Shown: piece by piece, positions 1 to 8,833 of the stretch
Layout of the letters: every line of letters starts with the position of its first letter
Numbering within the stretch: position 1 is the stretch's first letter
DNA from: Candidatus Lachnoclostridium stercoripullorum
Lineage (GTDB): Bacteria > Bacillota > Clostridia > Lachnospirales > Lachnospiraceae
DNA: 33,035 bases
NCBI GenBank assembly: GCA_019114845.1
Contig: DXEU01000071.1
Span: 1 to 33,035 of the forward strand
Direction: 5' to 3'
Notes under the pieces: generated by a model
What the model was told of the DNA's origin: nothing
The model's input: only the letters and a program-made list of their open reading frames with translations
The model's database searches: none
Made by a program: the position numbers and the translations under genes

Positions 1-12
1 GAGGTGTACAGA

Positions 13-276
13 TTGGCTAACATTAAATCCGCTAAGAAGAGAATCTTAGTAAACGAGACGAAGGCTGCCAGAAATAAAGCTATCAGATCCAAGGTAAGAA
101 CCGCTATCAAGAAGGTTGACGCTGCTATCGCTGCCGGTGACAAGGCTGCAGCACAGGCATGTTTAGTAGCTGCTACCGCTGAGATTGACAAGGCTGAGAC
201 CAAGGGCGTTTACCACAAGAATACGGCTTCCCGTAAGGTATCCCGTCTGGCTAAGGCTGTCAACGGCATGGCTTAA
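13..276 (+). CDS. rpsT: 30S ribosomal protein S20
   Basis: Protein MANIKSAKKRILVNETKAARNKAIRSKVRTAIKK... is a typical S20. Start is TTG at 13 with GAGGTG SD at 1-6; the ORF-track start at 4 lies inside the SD. Confidence 0.95.
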   Translation: MANIKSAKKRILVNETKAARNKAIRSKVRTAIKKVDAAIAAGDKAAAQACLVAATAEIDKAETKGVYHKNTASRKVSRLAKAVNGMA

Positions 277-300
277 TCCATATACAAGAAGATATTTTAA

Positions 301-341
301 GACCCCTGATCCGAAGGTGTGACGGATCGGGGGTCTTTTTC
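301..341 (+). terminator. Rho-independent terminator of rpsT
   Basis: GACCCCTGATCCG-aaggtgtga-CGGATCGGGGGTC followed by TTTTT. Confidence 0.9.
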
Positions 342-344
342 TAT

Positions 345-474
345 TTAATAGGAAACTTCGTTCCCTATTAAATAAAAACGCTCCGCTGTGGATGCGCACT
401 CCGCGCTTAAGGCAATTGGTTGCTGACGCAACCGCGCTCCGGCGCGAGTGTGCGCAGAAGCGCACACTTTTTTG
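345..474. repeat. 130-bp multi-hairpin intergenic repeat, copy 1 (inverted relative to copy 2 at 32906-33035)
   Basis: Base-by-base comparison with the reverse complement of 32906-33035 gives 128/130 identity with no gaps. Contains internal palindromes TTTAATAGGAAAC/GTTCCCTATTAAA, GGTTGC-TGAC-GCAACC, CGCGC-TCCG-GCGCG and GTGTGCGC-AGAA-GCGCACAC-TTTTTT. Confidence 0.95.
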
Positions 475-486
475 ATGCCTCTCCCC

Positions 487-1464
487 TCATCGGTATTTTC
501 TGGCGATCAAAAGCTCCACCGCCAGCCGGTCCTGGAGCCTTCCGGTCTTCACCGCCTCCTCCGACTCCACGCAGAGGTTCACGTAGGAGAGAATCTGCTC
601 CCTGGTGAAGGCCCTGGCCTGGGGCATGGTTTTCCCCACCACAAAGGGCTGCATCTTCAGCCGGGAGGCGATGGTCTGCCGGTCCATCCCCTGCCCCATC
701 AGCTCCTTCACCTGAAGAATCTGGTTGAACTGGCGGGCGATGAGGTAGAGGATGCGCATGGGCGGCTCCTTCAGGGTCAGCAGATCCTCGTAGAGGTCCA
801 TGGCCTTTTTCGTCTCCCCCGCCACGATGGCCGCCACCATCTCAAAAATCCTGCTGTTCACATGGACGGTGCAGATGGCCTGCACGTCCGCGTCCGTCAC
901 CACTTCCCGATCCCCCACATAGCAGATCAGCTTCTCCAGCTCCATGCGGATGTTCTCCATATCGTCCCCCGCCGCCGCCAGAAACTGCTCCATGGTGCGC
1001 CCGGTGATCTTCTTTCCGTCCCGGGCCAAGATCCCGCCGGCCCAGCGGGCCAGCTGGGAGGCGTCCTGCCGGGAGAGCTCCGCCGCATAGCCCAGCTCCT
1101 TCACCTTCTTGTACAGCCGATTGCGCTTGTCCACCTCGGACTCCACAAAGATCACGCAGGTGCTGTCCGGCATCAGGGGCAGGTAGGTCACCAGCTCCTC
1201 CCCCGCCGCACTCTTAAAAAATCCCGTGTCCTCCAGCAAAATCAGCCTGCGCTCCGCAAAAAAGGGCATGGTGTCCGCCAGGCTGATGATCTCCTTCACA
1301 TCCAGCCCCTTCCCTTCAAAATAGTTGTAGTTCATGGAGTCCCCGCCGGTGATGGCCTCCCGGAGGCGGTTTTTATAGCTCTTTTTCAGGAAATCCTCCT
1401 CCCCGAAGAGGAGGTAGATCTTCCGGAAATTTCCCTCTTTCAGATCCCTGTTCAATGTCTGCAT
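487..1464 (-). CDS. holA: DNA polymerase III subunit delta
   Basis: MQTLNRDLKEGNFRKIYLLFGEEDFLKKSYKNRL... HolA-like N-terminus and length (325 aa). ATG at 1464 with AAAGGAAGAG SD; the upstream part of the ORF-track call is not coding. Confidence 0.93.
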   Translation of the reverse strand: MQTLNRDLKEGNFRKIYLLFGEEDFLKKSYKNRLREAITGGDSMNYNYFEGKGLDVKEIISLADTMPFFAERRLILLEDTGFFKSAAGEELVTYLPLMPDSTCVIFVESEVDKRNRLYKKVKELGYAAELSRQDASQLARWAGGILARDGKKITGRTMEQFLAAAGDDMENIRMELEKLICYVGDREVVTDADVQAICTVHVNSRIFEMVAAIVAGETKKAMDLYEDLLTLKEPPMRILYLIARQFNQILQVKELMGQGMDRQTIASRLKMQPFVVGKTMPQARAFTREQILSYVNLCVESEEAVKTGRLQDRLAVELLIARKYR

Positions 1465-1496
1465 GTCTCTTCCTTTCCCGCCAATCCCCCAGGCGC

Positions 1497-1533
1497 CCAG
1501 CAAAATCTCGTACTGCCAGCAAAATCTCGTACT
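1497..1533. repeat. Tandem duplication of an 18-bp unit (CCAGCAAAATCTCGTACT x2, 1-bp spacer)
   Basis: Identical copies at 1497-1514 and 1516-1533, between comEC and holA. Confidence 0.95.
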
Positions 1534-1536
1534 ATA

Positions 1537-1565
1537 GTTATACCCCAAAATCAGGGGGCGGACAA
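1537..1565 (-). promoter_or_regulatory. Putative SigA-type promoter for holA
   Basis: Minus strand TTGTCC-17 bp-TATAAC overlapping the comEC 3' end. Confidence 0.55.
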
Positions 1566-3845
1566 GAAGGTTTTCACCTCCAGGCTTCTCCCGTCCGTGC
1601 AAACGGTCACCGCCCCGCCCCTGGCTGTCTCAAGGACTCTCACCCCCGCCTCGGAGAGCCGCTCCACCGTCTCCGGGGCCGGGTGGCCGTAGGAGTTCCC
1701 CGCCCCGTAGGAGATCACCCCATACTTTGGCCGCACCGCCTCCAGAAACGCCTCGCTGCTGGAGGATGCGGAGCCGTGGTGGGCCACCTTCAGCACCGTG
1801 CAGCCCGCCAGGGCCCGCCGCACAGCGGGATTTTTCAGCATCTCCTCCTCGCAGGCTGCGCCAATGTCCCCGGTGAACAGAAACGACGCCTCCCCGTACT
1901 CCAGTTTCACCACCAGGGACCTCTCGTTTCTGTCCGCCGGCAGCTTCGCCCCCTCAAAGGGGTACAGGCAGCTCAGGGTGAGTTTCCCCGCCTGGATCTG
2001 GTCCCCCGCCTCCATGGACACCACCCGCACCCCCTTCTCCCTGGCCAGGGCCGCCAATTCCTCCCAGGCCTCCTCCCCCGCCCCCGCCTTCGGCAGGGCC
2101 AGGGTTCCGATTTCCACCGCCCCGCTCGCCAGCAGAGTCTCAAGCCCGCTTATGTGATCCCCGTCGCAGTGGCTCACCACGGCGTAGTCCAGGGAGCGGA
2201 TCCCCCGGGAGTGGAGATAGGCCGTCAGCACCTGCTCCCCCACGCTCTTCTCATCGCTGCTCCCCCCGTCAAACAGGATCCGGCACGCCCCCGCCTCCGC
2301 CACAATCCCGTCTCCCTGCCCCACATCCAGGTAGGTGACGGAGAGTCCGCCCCTGGGAAGGGGAAAGAGCATGAAAAACAGCAGGGCGGTACTCCCCGCC
2401 AGCCAGAGCCCCTTTCTCCTCAGCCGCCCCGCAAGGAGGACAGCGGCCCCCAGGACCACCCCGTAGGCGGCAATCTGCCAGAGCGCCGGCCTCCCGATCA
2501 CCAGGCTGCTCCCCGGCATCCGCCCCCACAGGGCGCAGAGAGCCTCATAGCACTTCAAGATATAGTACCCGCCGCCCACGCAGAGCTTTCCCAGGGAAAG
2601 GCTCACGCTCCCCAGGGCCAGGCACAGAAGGCCCGACACCATGGCATAGGTCATCATGGGGATTACCAGCAGGTTGAGGAAAATGCTGTAGGGCGGGTAC
2701 ACGAAGAAATGCCACGCCACCGCCGGGTAGGTGGCAAACTGGACCGCCAGCCCGCTCCCCAGCACCTTTCCCGCCCGGCTCTTCCACAGGCCGGCCCCCT
2801 CCATGGCCCTGTTTAAGGCCCCGATTCCCCCCACCGCCAGGAAGGAGAGCTGGACGCCGCCCTGGGTCAGGACCTGGGGATTTCTCCAGAGGATCGCCAG
2901 GGCCGCCAGGGAGAGGGCGGAGGGCAGGTCATAGGTTCTCCCCGCCCAGCCGGATGCCATGGACGCCAGAAACATGATCACCGCCCGCCTGGTGGAGGGG
3001 GAAAATCCGGTCATCACCCCGTAGAGGACCATGAACCCCGCCGCCAGAACCGATTGGGGCCGTTTTCCCATCCCCAGCCGCCCCAAGAGCCCGTAAAATC
3101 CCATCCCCAGCATGGAGACGTGGAGGCCGCTGATGGCCAGCAGGTGGGAGATCCCGCTCTCCTGGTACAGGGCGTACACCTCGTCGGGGATGTCCCCTTT
3201 AAGCCCCAGGAGCATCGCCTTGAAAATGCCCGCGTTCTCCCCGGCGCAGGCGTCCAGAACCCCCGCGCTGTGTTCCCGGATCCTGCCCAGCATCCGCCGC
3301 AGGGGATTGCCCCCGGGCAGCCGCTCCCAGCTCTCCGCCGACGCCTTCCAGTACATGCCCCGGGAGTCGTAGTAGGCGCGGTAGTCGAACTCCCCGGGGT
3401 TGGAGGCCGGGTCGTAGGGGGCCAGCTCCCCGGACACCAGAATCCGGTCCCCGGCCTCAAACCCGGGTCCAGCCTCGAAAAAGACGGACACCGTCCCCAG
3501 CTCCTCCCCGGATGGCTCCAGCCTGGCCTCCAGAAGCTCCGTCCCCCAGCCGTAGGTCTTATCCTCCAATCCCCCCGCAATCCCCGAGATCCTCTGCAGT
3601 CCGGCCTCCGCAAGCCCCATCTCCCGCATCCGGTCCGCCTCCGCCCTGGCTCCCTCCATTCTCCAGAAGCCCAGGGCCATAAAAAGGAACAGGAACCCGA
3701 TCCACAGGCTCCTGTTCTTTCTGCACTCCAAACAGGCCGCCGCCGACAGATACACCGTCAGCAGGACAGCCATTTCCGCCGCATGCAGAGCCAATACCTC
3801 TCCAAGTACGAATCCCCCTGCAAGAAATACCAGCGGACGTCTGAT
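1551..3845 (-). CDS. comEC: DNA internalization-related competence protein ComEC/Rec2 (membrane channel plus C-terminal metallo-beta-lactamase-like domain)
   Basis: ComEC domain (GISHLLAISGLHVSMLGMGFYGLL) and MBL domain (LDVGQGDGIVAEAG...SHCDGDHISGLETLL...VAHHGSASSSSEAFL). ORF-track start is TTG 3794. Reading continues upstream in frame to IRRPLVFLAGGFVLGEV with an ideal SD ahead of ATC at 3845. Confidence 0.9.
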   Translation of the reverse strand: MRRPLVFLAGGFVLGEVLALHAAEMAVLLTVYLSAAACLECRKNRSLWIGFLFLFMALGFWRMEGARAEADRMREMGLAEAGLQRISGIAGGLEDKTYGWGTELLEARLEPSGEELGTVSVFFEAGPGFEAGDRILVSGELAPYDPASNPGEFDYRAYYDSRGMYWKASAESWERLPGGNPLRRMLGRIREHSAGVLDACAGENAGIFKAMLLGLKGDIPDEVYALYQESGISHLLAISGLHVSMLGMGFYGLLGRLGMGKRPQSVLAAGFMVLYGVMTGFSPSTRRAVIMFLASMASGWAGRTYDLPSALSLAALAILWRNPQVLTQGGVQLSFLAVGGIGALNRAMEGAGLWKSRAGKVLGSGLAVQFATYPAVAWHFFVYPPYSIFLNLLVIPMMTYAMVSGLLCLALGSVSLSLGKLCVGGGYYILKCYEALCALWGRMPGSSLVIGRPALWQIAAYGVVLGAAVLLAGRLRRKGLWLAGSTALLFFMLFPLPRGGLSVTYLDVGQGDGIVAEAGACRILFDGGSSDEKSVGEQVLTAYLHSRGIRSLDYAVVSHCDGDHISGLETLLASGAVEIGTLALPKAGAGEEAWEELAALAREKGVRVVSMEAGDQIQAGKLTLSCLYPFEGAKLPADRNERSLVVKLEYGEASFLFTGDIGAACEEEMLKNPAVRRALAGCTVLKVAHHGSASSSSEAFLEAVRPKYGVISYGAGNSYGHPAPETVERLSEAGVRVLETARGGAVTVCTDGRSLEVKTFLSAP

Positions 3846-3846
3846 T

Positions 3847-4800
3847 TTATTCTCCTCCTATATAGTCCAGGTTCCTCTCAAAGGGAGACTCCAGCGAGAT
3901 GGAATCCCGGAATTTCACATTGACCGATCCGTTGACAGCGATCTGCACCCGGTTGATCCCCGCCGCCTCCGCCAGGGAGTTGACGATGGAGTAGATGGGG
4001 ATGTAATCCGCCACCGCCAGGCTGCCGCTGCCCCTGAGAAAATTCTCGTCAAAGTTGATGTAGCACACATTGTCGTTGACCGTCACGTTGAGAAGCCGGG
4101 TGTCCTCCGGCACGGTCGGGCACAGGGAAAAGCTCTCCGGCCCGGAGATCAGCTCCTCCAGCACCAGCTGGGCCATGGACGTGTTGGTGTTGTGCACCAC
4201 CTCCCTGGTCTCCGGGTACAGCCGCTCCCCCTTCTCATCTGTGAAATACAGGGTGAGCACCGTGCGCTCGTAGGCGTTGACGTCGCTGACGCTGTCGATG
4301 AAATCGCCGCCGGCCATCATCCCCACCGGCTGCCCCTTGGCGTTCAAAATAGGCTGTTCCCCCGCCAGAATGCTGATGTAGTTCACCCCCGGCGCCTGGG
4401 TCAGGGTCTTGGCCAGGGCCGCCCGGCACAGGATCTCCTGATCCCGGCTCATGGCGTTGTAGGAGTCGCTGAAGAGCAGATAGACCACCATCTCCTCCCG
4501 GCGGAGATCCCTGTACTCCACCCGCTCCGGGATGGCCGACTGGCTGTCCAGATCGTTGGGGACCGTGCGCAGTTGATCCATCAGCTCGGCGATGAGAAGG
4601 TCCGTATCCCGGGTCTCCGTCCGGTATTCATTGGGGGTGAGCACCGTCCCGGAGGCGTCCAGGTAGTAGATCTGAAACACGCCCTCCTCCGGCGTCCCCC
4701 GGGACGGGTCCGCCGTCCTCCCCCCGCAGCCGGCCGCCAGGGCTGCCAGCGCCAGGAGGAGCAGAAGCACCGCAAATACGCTTGTCTTTTTATTTTCCAC
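3847..4800 (-). CDS. GerMN domain-containing lipoprotein
   Basis: Lipobox (LAALAAGCGG) followed by two GerMN-like modules (FQIYYLDASGTVLTP..., VLTLYFTDEKGERLYPE...). Overlaps the HK stop by 11 nt. Confidence 0.87.
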   Translation of the reverse strand: MENKKTSVFAVLLLLLALAALAAGCGGRTADPSRGTPEEGVFQIYYLDASGTVLTPNEYRTETRDTDLLIAELMDQLRTVPNDLDSQSAIPERVEYRDLRREEMVVYLLFSDSYNAMSRDQEILCRAALAKTLTQAPGVNYISILAGEQPILNAKGQPVGMMAGGDFIDSVSDVNAYERTVLTLYFTDEKGERLYPETREVVHNTNTSMAQLVLEELISGPESFSLCPTVPEDTRLLNVTVNDNVCYINFDENFLRGSGSLAVADYIPIYSIVNSLAEAAGINRVQIAVNGSVNVKFRDSISLESPFERNLDYIGGE

Positions 4801-6250
4801 CCGGCACCTCCTTCTGGGAGATGTACGTCAGGGGAATCCTCACGGTGAACACCGTCCCCTCCCCCTCCGTACTCTGCACCTGGATCGTCCCCCGGTGCAT
4901 CTGAATAATATTTCTGGTGATGGCGAGGCCCAGACCCGTTCCCCCGGTCTCCCTGGATCTGGCCTTGTCCACCCGGTAGAATCGCTCAAAGATCCTGGTC
5001 TGGAACTCCTCCGGGATGCCGATCCCAGAGTCCGCCACCTTCACGGTGAAGAATTTGTGGTCGGCGTCCAGGACCACCCGGACCCAGCCGTCCTCCCGGT
5101 TGTATTTCACCGCGTTCTCCACCAGGTTGGTGAAGGCCTGGGACATTTTCACCTCGTCCACCTCGGCGGTCACCTCCCGGATGGTCTCCAGGGTCAGCTC
5201 CACATTCCGCTTCTTGGCGATGGGGCGGATCCTCTTTAAGATCAGCTCCAGCAGAGCCCCCACATTCACCTGGCTGATGTTCATCACCTGGGCCGCCGAC
5301 TTGTCCATCTTCACCAGGGTCAGAAGGTCGTCGATGATCTTGCTCTCCCGGTCGATCTCGTCGGAGATATCGTTCATAAACTCCCGGTAGAGTTCCACCG
5401 GCGCGTCCTCCATGGACATGAGGGAGTCCGCCAGCACCCGGATGGAGGTGATGGGGGTCTTCAGCTCGTGGGACACGTTGGAGACAAATTCCTGCCTGGA
5501 ATTGTCCACCTCCCGCAGCTTGGCGAAGGATTGGCTCACCGATTCGGACATCTCCTGCAGCTCCCGGTAATCCTCCACCCGGATGGTCTCCGCATCCCCC
5601 TGGGCGATCTTCCCCAGCCACCTGCGGAAGGCGTACACCGGCTGTAGGTACAGCCGCACCGCCAGAAAAATGGCCGCGATGATCACGATCAGGGCCATCA
5701 CCTCGAACATGGTGATCTTCTCCCCCACCACATCCATCAGGTTCAGGATGGAGGCCGTGGAAGCCGTCACCAGCAGCACCCCGTCGATCTCCCCGTCCGA
5801 TCCCTGACTGTAGATGGGGAAGGTCTCGATGATGTAGTGCTTGCCGCTGTTGTACTCACTGCTCGTCTCCCCCCGGAAGCAGCGGATCACCTCCTCGGAG
5901 ACGTGGTACTTCCCCTCCGCCAGGCGGAAGGTGTCCCGGATGATCCGGTAATCCTCATTCACCACCACGATCCGCCCGTTGAACACGTCCGCCAGCACAT
6001 CCATCTGGCTGTCCAGCACCGTGTCCGTCACCTCGCTTCCCAGATATCCGGACTGGGTCAGGCGGTTGCTCAGAATCAGAGCCTGATTCTGAATGTCCAG
6101 AATCCTGGTCTCGATCTGACTCTTGCTCAGGGACGTGAGAAGCAGCCGCCCCTGAATCAGCATGGGCAGAACCCCCATGACAAACAGCATAGCGAACAGA
6201 ACCATCCGCATGCTCAGCTTCTTCTTCAGCCAGCTCCACCATCTTCTCAT
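4790..6250 (-). CDS. Membrane sensor histidine kinase (HAMP, HisKA, HATPase_c; WalK/PhoR-like)
   Basis: H-box FVSNVSHELKTPITSIRVLADSL; N-box AFTNLVENAVKYNR; G boxes VADSGIGIPEEFQTRIFERFYRVDKARSRETGGTGLGLAI. Confidence 0.93.
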   Translation of the reverse strand: MRRWWSWLKKKLSMRMVLFAMLFVMGVLPMLIQGRLLLTSLSKSQIETRILDIQNQALILSNRLTQSGYLGSEVTDTVLDSQMDVLADVFNGRIVVVNEDYRIIRDTFRLAEGKYHVSEEVIRCFRGETSSEYNSGKHYIIETFPIYSQGSDGEIDGVLLVTASTASILNLMDVVGEKITMFEVMALIVIIAAIFLAVRLYLQPVYAFRRWLGKIAQGDAETIRVEDYRELQEMSESVSQSFAKLREVDNSRQEFVSNVSHELKTPITSIRVLADSLMSMEDAPVELYREFMNDISDEIDRESKIIDDLLTLVKMDKSAAQVMNISQVNVGALLELILKRIRPIAKKRNVELTLETIREVTAEVDEVKMSQAFTNLVENAVKYNREDGWVRVVLDADHKFFTVKVADSGIGIPEEFQTRIFERFYRVDKARSRETGGTGLGLAITRNIIQMHRGTIQVQSTEGEGTVFTVRIPLTYISQKEVPGGK

Positions 6251-6253
6251 CGC

Positions 6254-7117
6254 TTACACTTCCAGCATCTTGGAGCAGGCCACCGCCAGGGACCCCGGTC
6301 CGATGTGGCAGGCCACGCTCAGGGACAGGGGATCCGCATGGACGCTCACCCCCGGAAACATCTCCTCCATCTCCTTCTTCAGAAGCTCCGCCGCCTCCCC
6401 GTTGGCCGTGTGGGCGATCTGGAGCCAAGTTTTGCGGCAATCCTTGTCGTGGAAGCGCTCCTCCAGGTCCTTCTTCAGGGCGGTGAGCATGATGTCCTTG
6501 GCCTGCTTCATGGTTCTGGCCTTGGCGAAGGCGTCCAGCCGCTCCCCCTGGATGGTGAGCACCGGCTTGATCCGCAGGAGCGTGCCCAGAGCTGCCGCCG
6601 CCGGGGTGATCCGGCCGCCCTTCTTCAGATATTTCAGGGTATCCACGGTGATGTAGATGCTGGATTCATAGCGGGTGTCGTAGAGAATCTTCTGGATCTC
6701 CTCCCCCGTCTTTCCCGCCTCCGCCAGCATCTTGGCGTCCAGGGCGGACTGGCGCTGGGTCACGGAGATCCGGTGGTTGTTCACCACGAACACCTTCCCC
6801 TCGTAGTCCTGGGCCAGCGCCATGGCCGTCTGGCAGGAACTGCTGAGGCCGCTGGACATGGGAATGTGAACCAGCTGGTCATACTCCTCCAAAAGCCGGT
6901 CCCAGAGCCCGGTCACCGACTCCGGCGTGGGCTGGGAGGTGGAGATGTCCGCCCCGGTGCCCAGCTTTTCATAGAACTGCTCCTGGGTCAAATCTATATC
7001 CTCGTAATAGGTCTCCCCGTCGATCATAAACGGCATGGGAAGCACATGGATCCCCAGCTCCTTCGCCTGGCTCTGGGTGATCCCGCTGTTGCTGTCTGTT
7101 ATAATACCGATCCTCAT
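6254..7117 (-). CDS. DegV family (fatty-acid-binding) protein
   Basis: MRIGIITDSNSGITQSQAKELGIHVLPMPFMIDGETYYE... typical DegV. ATG at 7117 with AGGAG SD. TAA is followed 3 nt later by the HK ATG. Confidence 0.92.
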   Translation of the reverse strand: MRIGIITDSNSGITQSQAKELGIHVLPMPFMIDGETYYEDIDLTQEQFYEKLGTGADISTSQPTPESVTGLWDRLLEEYDQLVHIPMSSGLSSSCQTAMALAQDYEGKVFVVNNHRISVTQRQSALDAKMLAEAGKTGEEIQKILYDTRYESSIYITVDTLKYLKKGGRITPAAAALGTLLRIKPVLTIQGERLDAFAKARTMKQAKDIMLTALKKDLEERFHDKDCRKTWLQIAHTANGEAAELLKKEMEEMFPGVSVHADPLSLSVACHIGPGSLAVACSKMLEV

Positions 7118-7163
7118 GGTCTCCTCTTTCTCCTTCTTCCGATATAATGAATTAAGTTTCATT

Positions 7164-8171
7164 TTATCCTATTTTGAAAGAAAATGGAAGGGCAATTTCT
7201 GGGGCCTGCGGCAGAATCTCCCGCTCTCTCAGGAGCTTCTCCACCCACAGGCTGTACTCCGCCACCGTGTCCGCCTTCCGGATCTTCTTCCCGTAGGATT
7301 CGCTGTCCGGGAAGAGGCGAAGCATGTAAAACCAGAGCTCCTTCATCTTGAACAGCACATTCCGATCCCCGGACATGATCTGGCAGTAGCCCCGGAGAAT
7401 CTCCCCGTGAAATTCCCGAAAGCGCTCCGCCGTCATCCCCGGATCCCTCTCTCCCCGCTCCTCGGCGGCCAGCCCCTCCGCCAGCCCCGCATCCGCGATG
7501 AGCCCCCGGCCGAACATGATCCTCTCCGCCTGGGGGAAGCACCTGGAAAATTCCCGGGCCGCCTCCCTGCTGAACAGATCCCCGTTGTAGCAGACGGGAA
7601 AGGGGGAGTCCTCCAGCGCCTGCAGAAAGGCCGGCAGATTCGGCGTGTTGCCGTACCCGTCCCTCAGCACCCTGGGGTGGACGATGAGCTCTCGCAGGGG
7701 ATATTTCCGGTAAATGGCCAGAAGCCGCTCAAACTCCTCCGGCCTCTCCACGCCGATCCTGGTTTTGACCGAGATCCCCATATCCGTGCCGTCAAAGATT
7801 CTCCCCAGAAAGAGGTCCAGCTCCTCCGGGTACCCCAGGAATCCGGCCCCGCGTTTCTTGGCCGCCACCGTCCCGGAGGGACAGCCCAGGTTCAGGTTCA
7901 CCTCCTCATACCCGAACTCCCTGAGAATCTCCGCCGTGTGCAGGAAATCCTCCCAGTCGTTGGTGAGAATCTGGGGCACCACCGGGACCCCCTCATTGTG
8001 CTCCGGCAGCACGTCGTTCAGTTCCCGGGAGCGCAGTCCCCGCTTCTTTCCCGGGGACAAAAAAGGGGTGAAATACCGATCCACCCCGCCGAACACCCGG
8101 TGATGAGCGTTCCGATATACATATCCGGTGATCCCCTCCATGGGGGCCGCATACCGCCTCACCGTCTCCAC
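7164..8171 (-). CDS. tRNA-dihydrouridine synthase family protein
   Basis: YAAPMEGITGYVYRNAHH..., NLNLGCPSGTVAAKKRGAGFL, VKTRIGVERPEE, VCYNGDLFS, MFGRGLIADAGL are Dus motifs. Confidence 0.88.
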   Translation of the reverse strand: METVRRYAAPMEGITGYVYRNAHHRVFGGVDRYFTPFLSPGKKRGLRSRELNDVLPEHNEGVPVVPQILTNDWEDFLHTAEILREFGYEEVNLNLGCPSGTVAAKKRGAGFLGYPEELDLFLGRIFDGTDMGISVKTRIGVERPEEFERLLAIYRKYPLRELIVHPRVLRDGYGNTPNLPAFLQALEDSPFPVCYNGDLFSREAAREFSRCFPQAERIMFGRGLIADAGLAEGLAAEERGERDPGMTAERFREFHGEILRGYCQIMSGDRNVLFKMKELWFYMLRLFPDSESYGKKIRKADTVAEYSLWVEKLLREREILPQAPEIALPFSFKIG

Positions 8172-8833
8172 TCCTCTCTCATCTTCTGAATCGCCTGAAA
8201 CCGCTCATAAAACTGCCCGTAAAAATCTCTCCCGCCCTGGTAGGGGGTGAGGAAAAACCGGTTCAGGATCTCCAGATTCACCTGCTTGGCCCGCTCCTGG
8301 TCCCCGCAGCCCTGCACATACCTCTGCGCGTCCAGCAGAAAATAGTGCCAGTCCGCCACGTAGGCCTCGTTGGCCTTCAAATCGGGGATATCGATGAAAT
8401 GGCTCACCCGCACCTTCGACCGATTCTTCTTCCGGCACTCCCCCGTCTGGAGAAAATACCGGAATCCCCCGTCCTCGTAAAAGCGTCCCAGGGGAAACAG
8501 GCGGCAGAGCCCCGGCCGGTGGGCGTGCACCCGGCAGCGCCCCTCCTCGTTCAGGAAGCCGCAGGCCTCGTCCTCCCCCGTCATCTTCATGGTGGGGAGG
8601 ATGACTCCATCCACCACATGCAGCTCCAGATAGCGGGAAAATAGTTCTCCAAGCCCCACTTTGGCTCCAATATTCAGGTTATATATGTCCAGGGGATCCA
8701 AAATCACCGATTCCCCCATATGACGGCAGCAGGCGGAGCAGCCCTCGCAGCCGCCGCAGCCGGCCCGCACCAGGTCCTCCGCCCTGTAAAGCTTTCCGTC
8801 GGAAATATCCTCCATCCGGACTTCTCTTCTCAT
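8159..8833 (-). CDS. YkgJ-family cysteine cluster protein
   Basis: [28 protein letters not shown]...[27 protein letters not shown] cysteine pattern. Confidence 0.85.
   Translation of the reverse strand: MRREVRMEDISDGKLYRAEDLVRAGCGGCEGCSACCRHMGESVILDPLDIYNLNIGAKVGLGELFSRYLELHVVDGVILPTMKMTGEDEACGFLNEEGRCRVHAHRPGLCRLFPLGRFYEDGGFRYFLQTGECRKKNRSKVRVSHFIDIPDLKANEAYVADWHYFLLDAQRYVQGCGDQERAKQVNLEILNRFFLTPYQGGRDFYGQFYERFQAIQKMREEWRR

Noticed and set aside
163-465. Short ORFs spanning the repeat copies (163-465 minus; N-terminus of 32380-32988 minus)
   Set aside because: They read through the structured non-coding repeat and the rpsT end or the EamA promoter region; true starts lie downstream or there is no gene.
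448-3923. Large plus-strand ORFs (448-1692, 1455-2816, 3054-3923) opposite holA/comEC
   Set aside because: Shadow ORFs; no SD, no recognisable motifs, compositionally biased.
7118-7190. Candidate promoter upstream of degV (minus strand TAAAAT / TATATC boxes)
   Set aside because: AT-rich, but no -35 at acceptable spacing; not reported as a feature.
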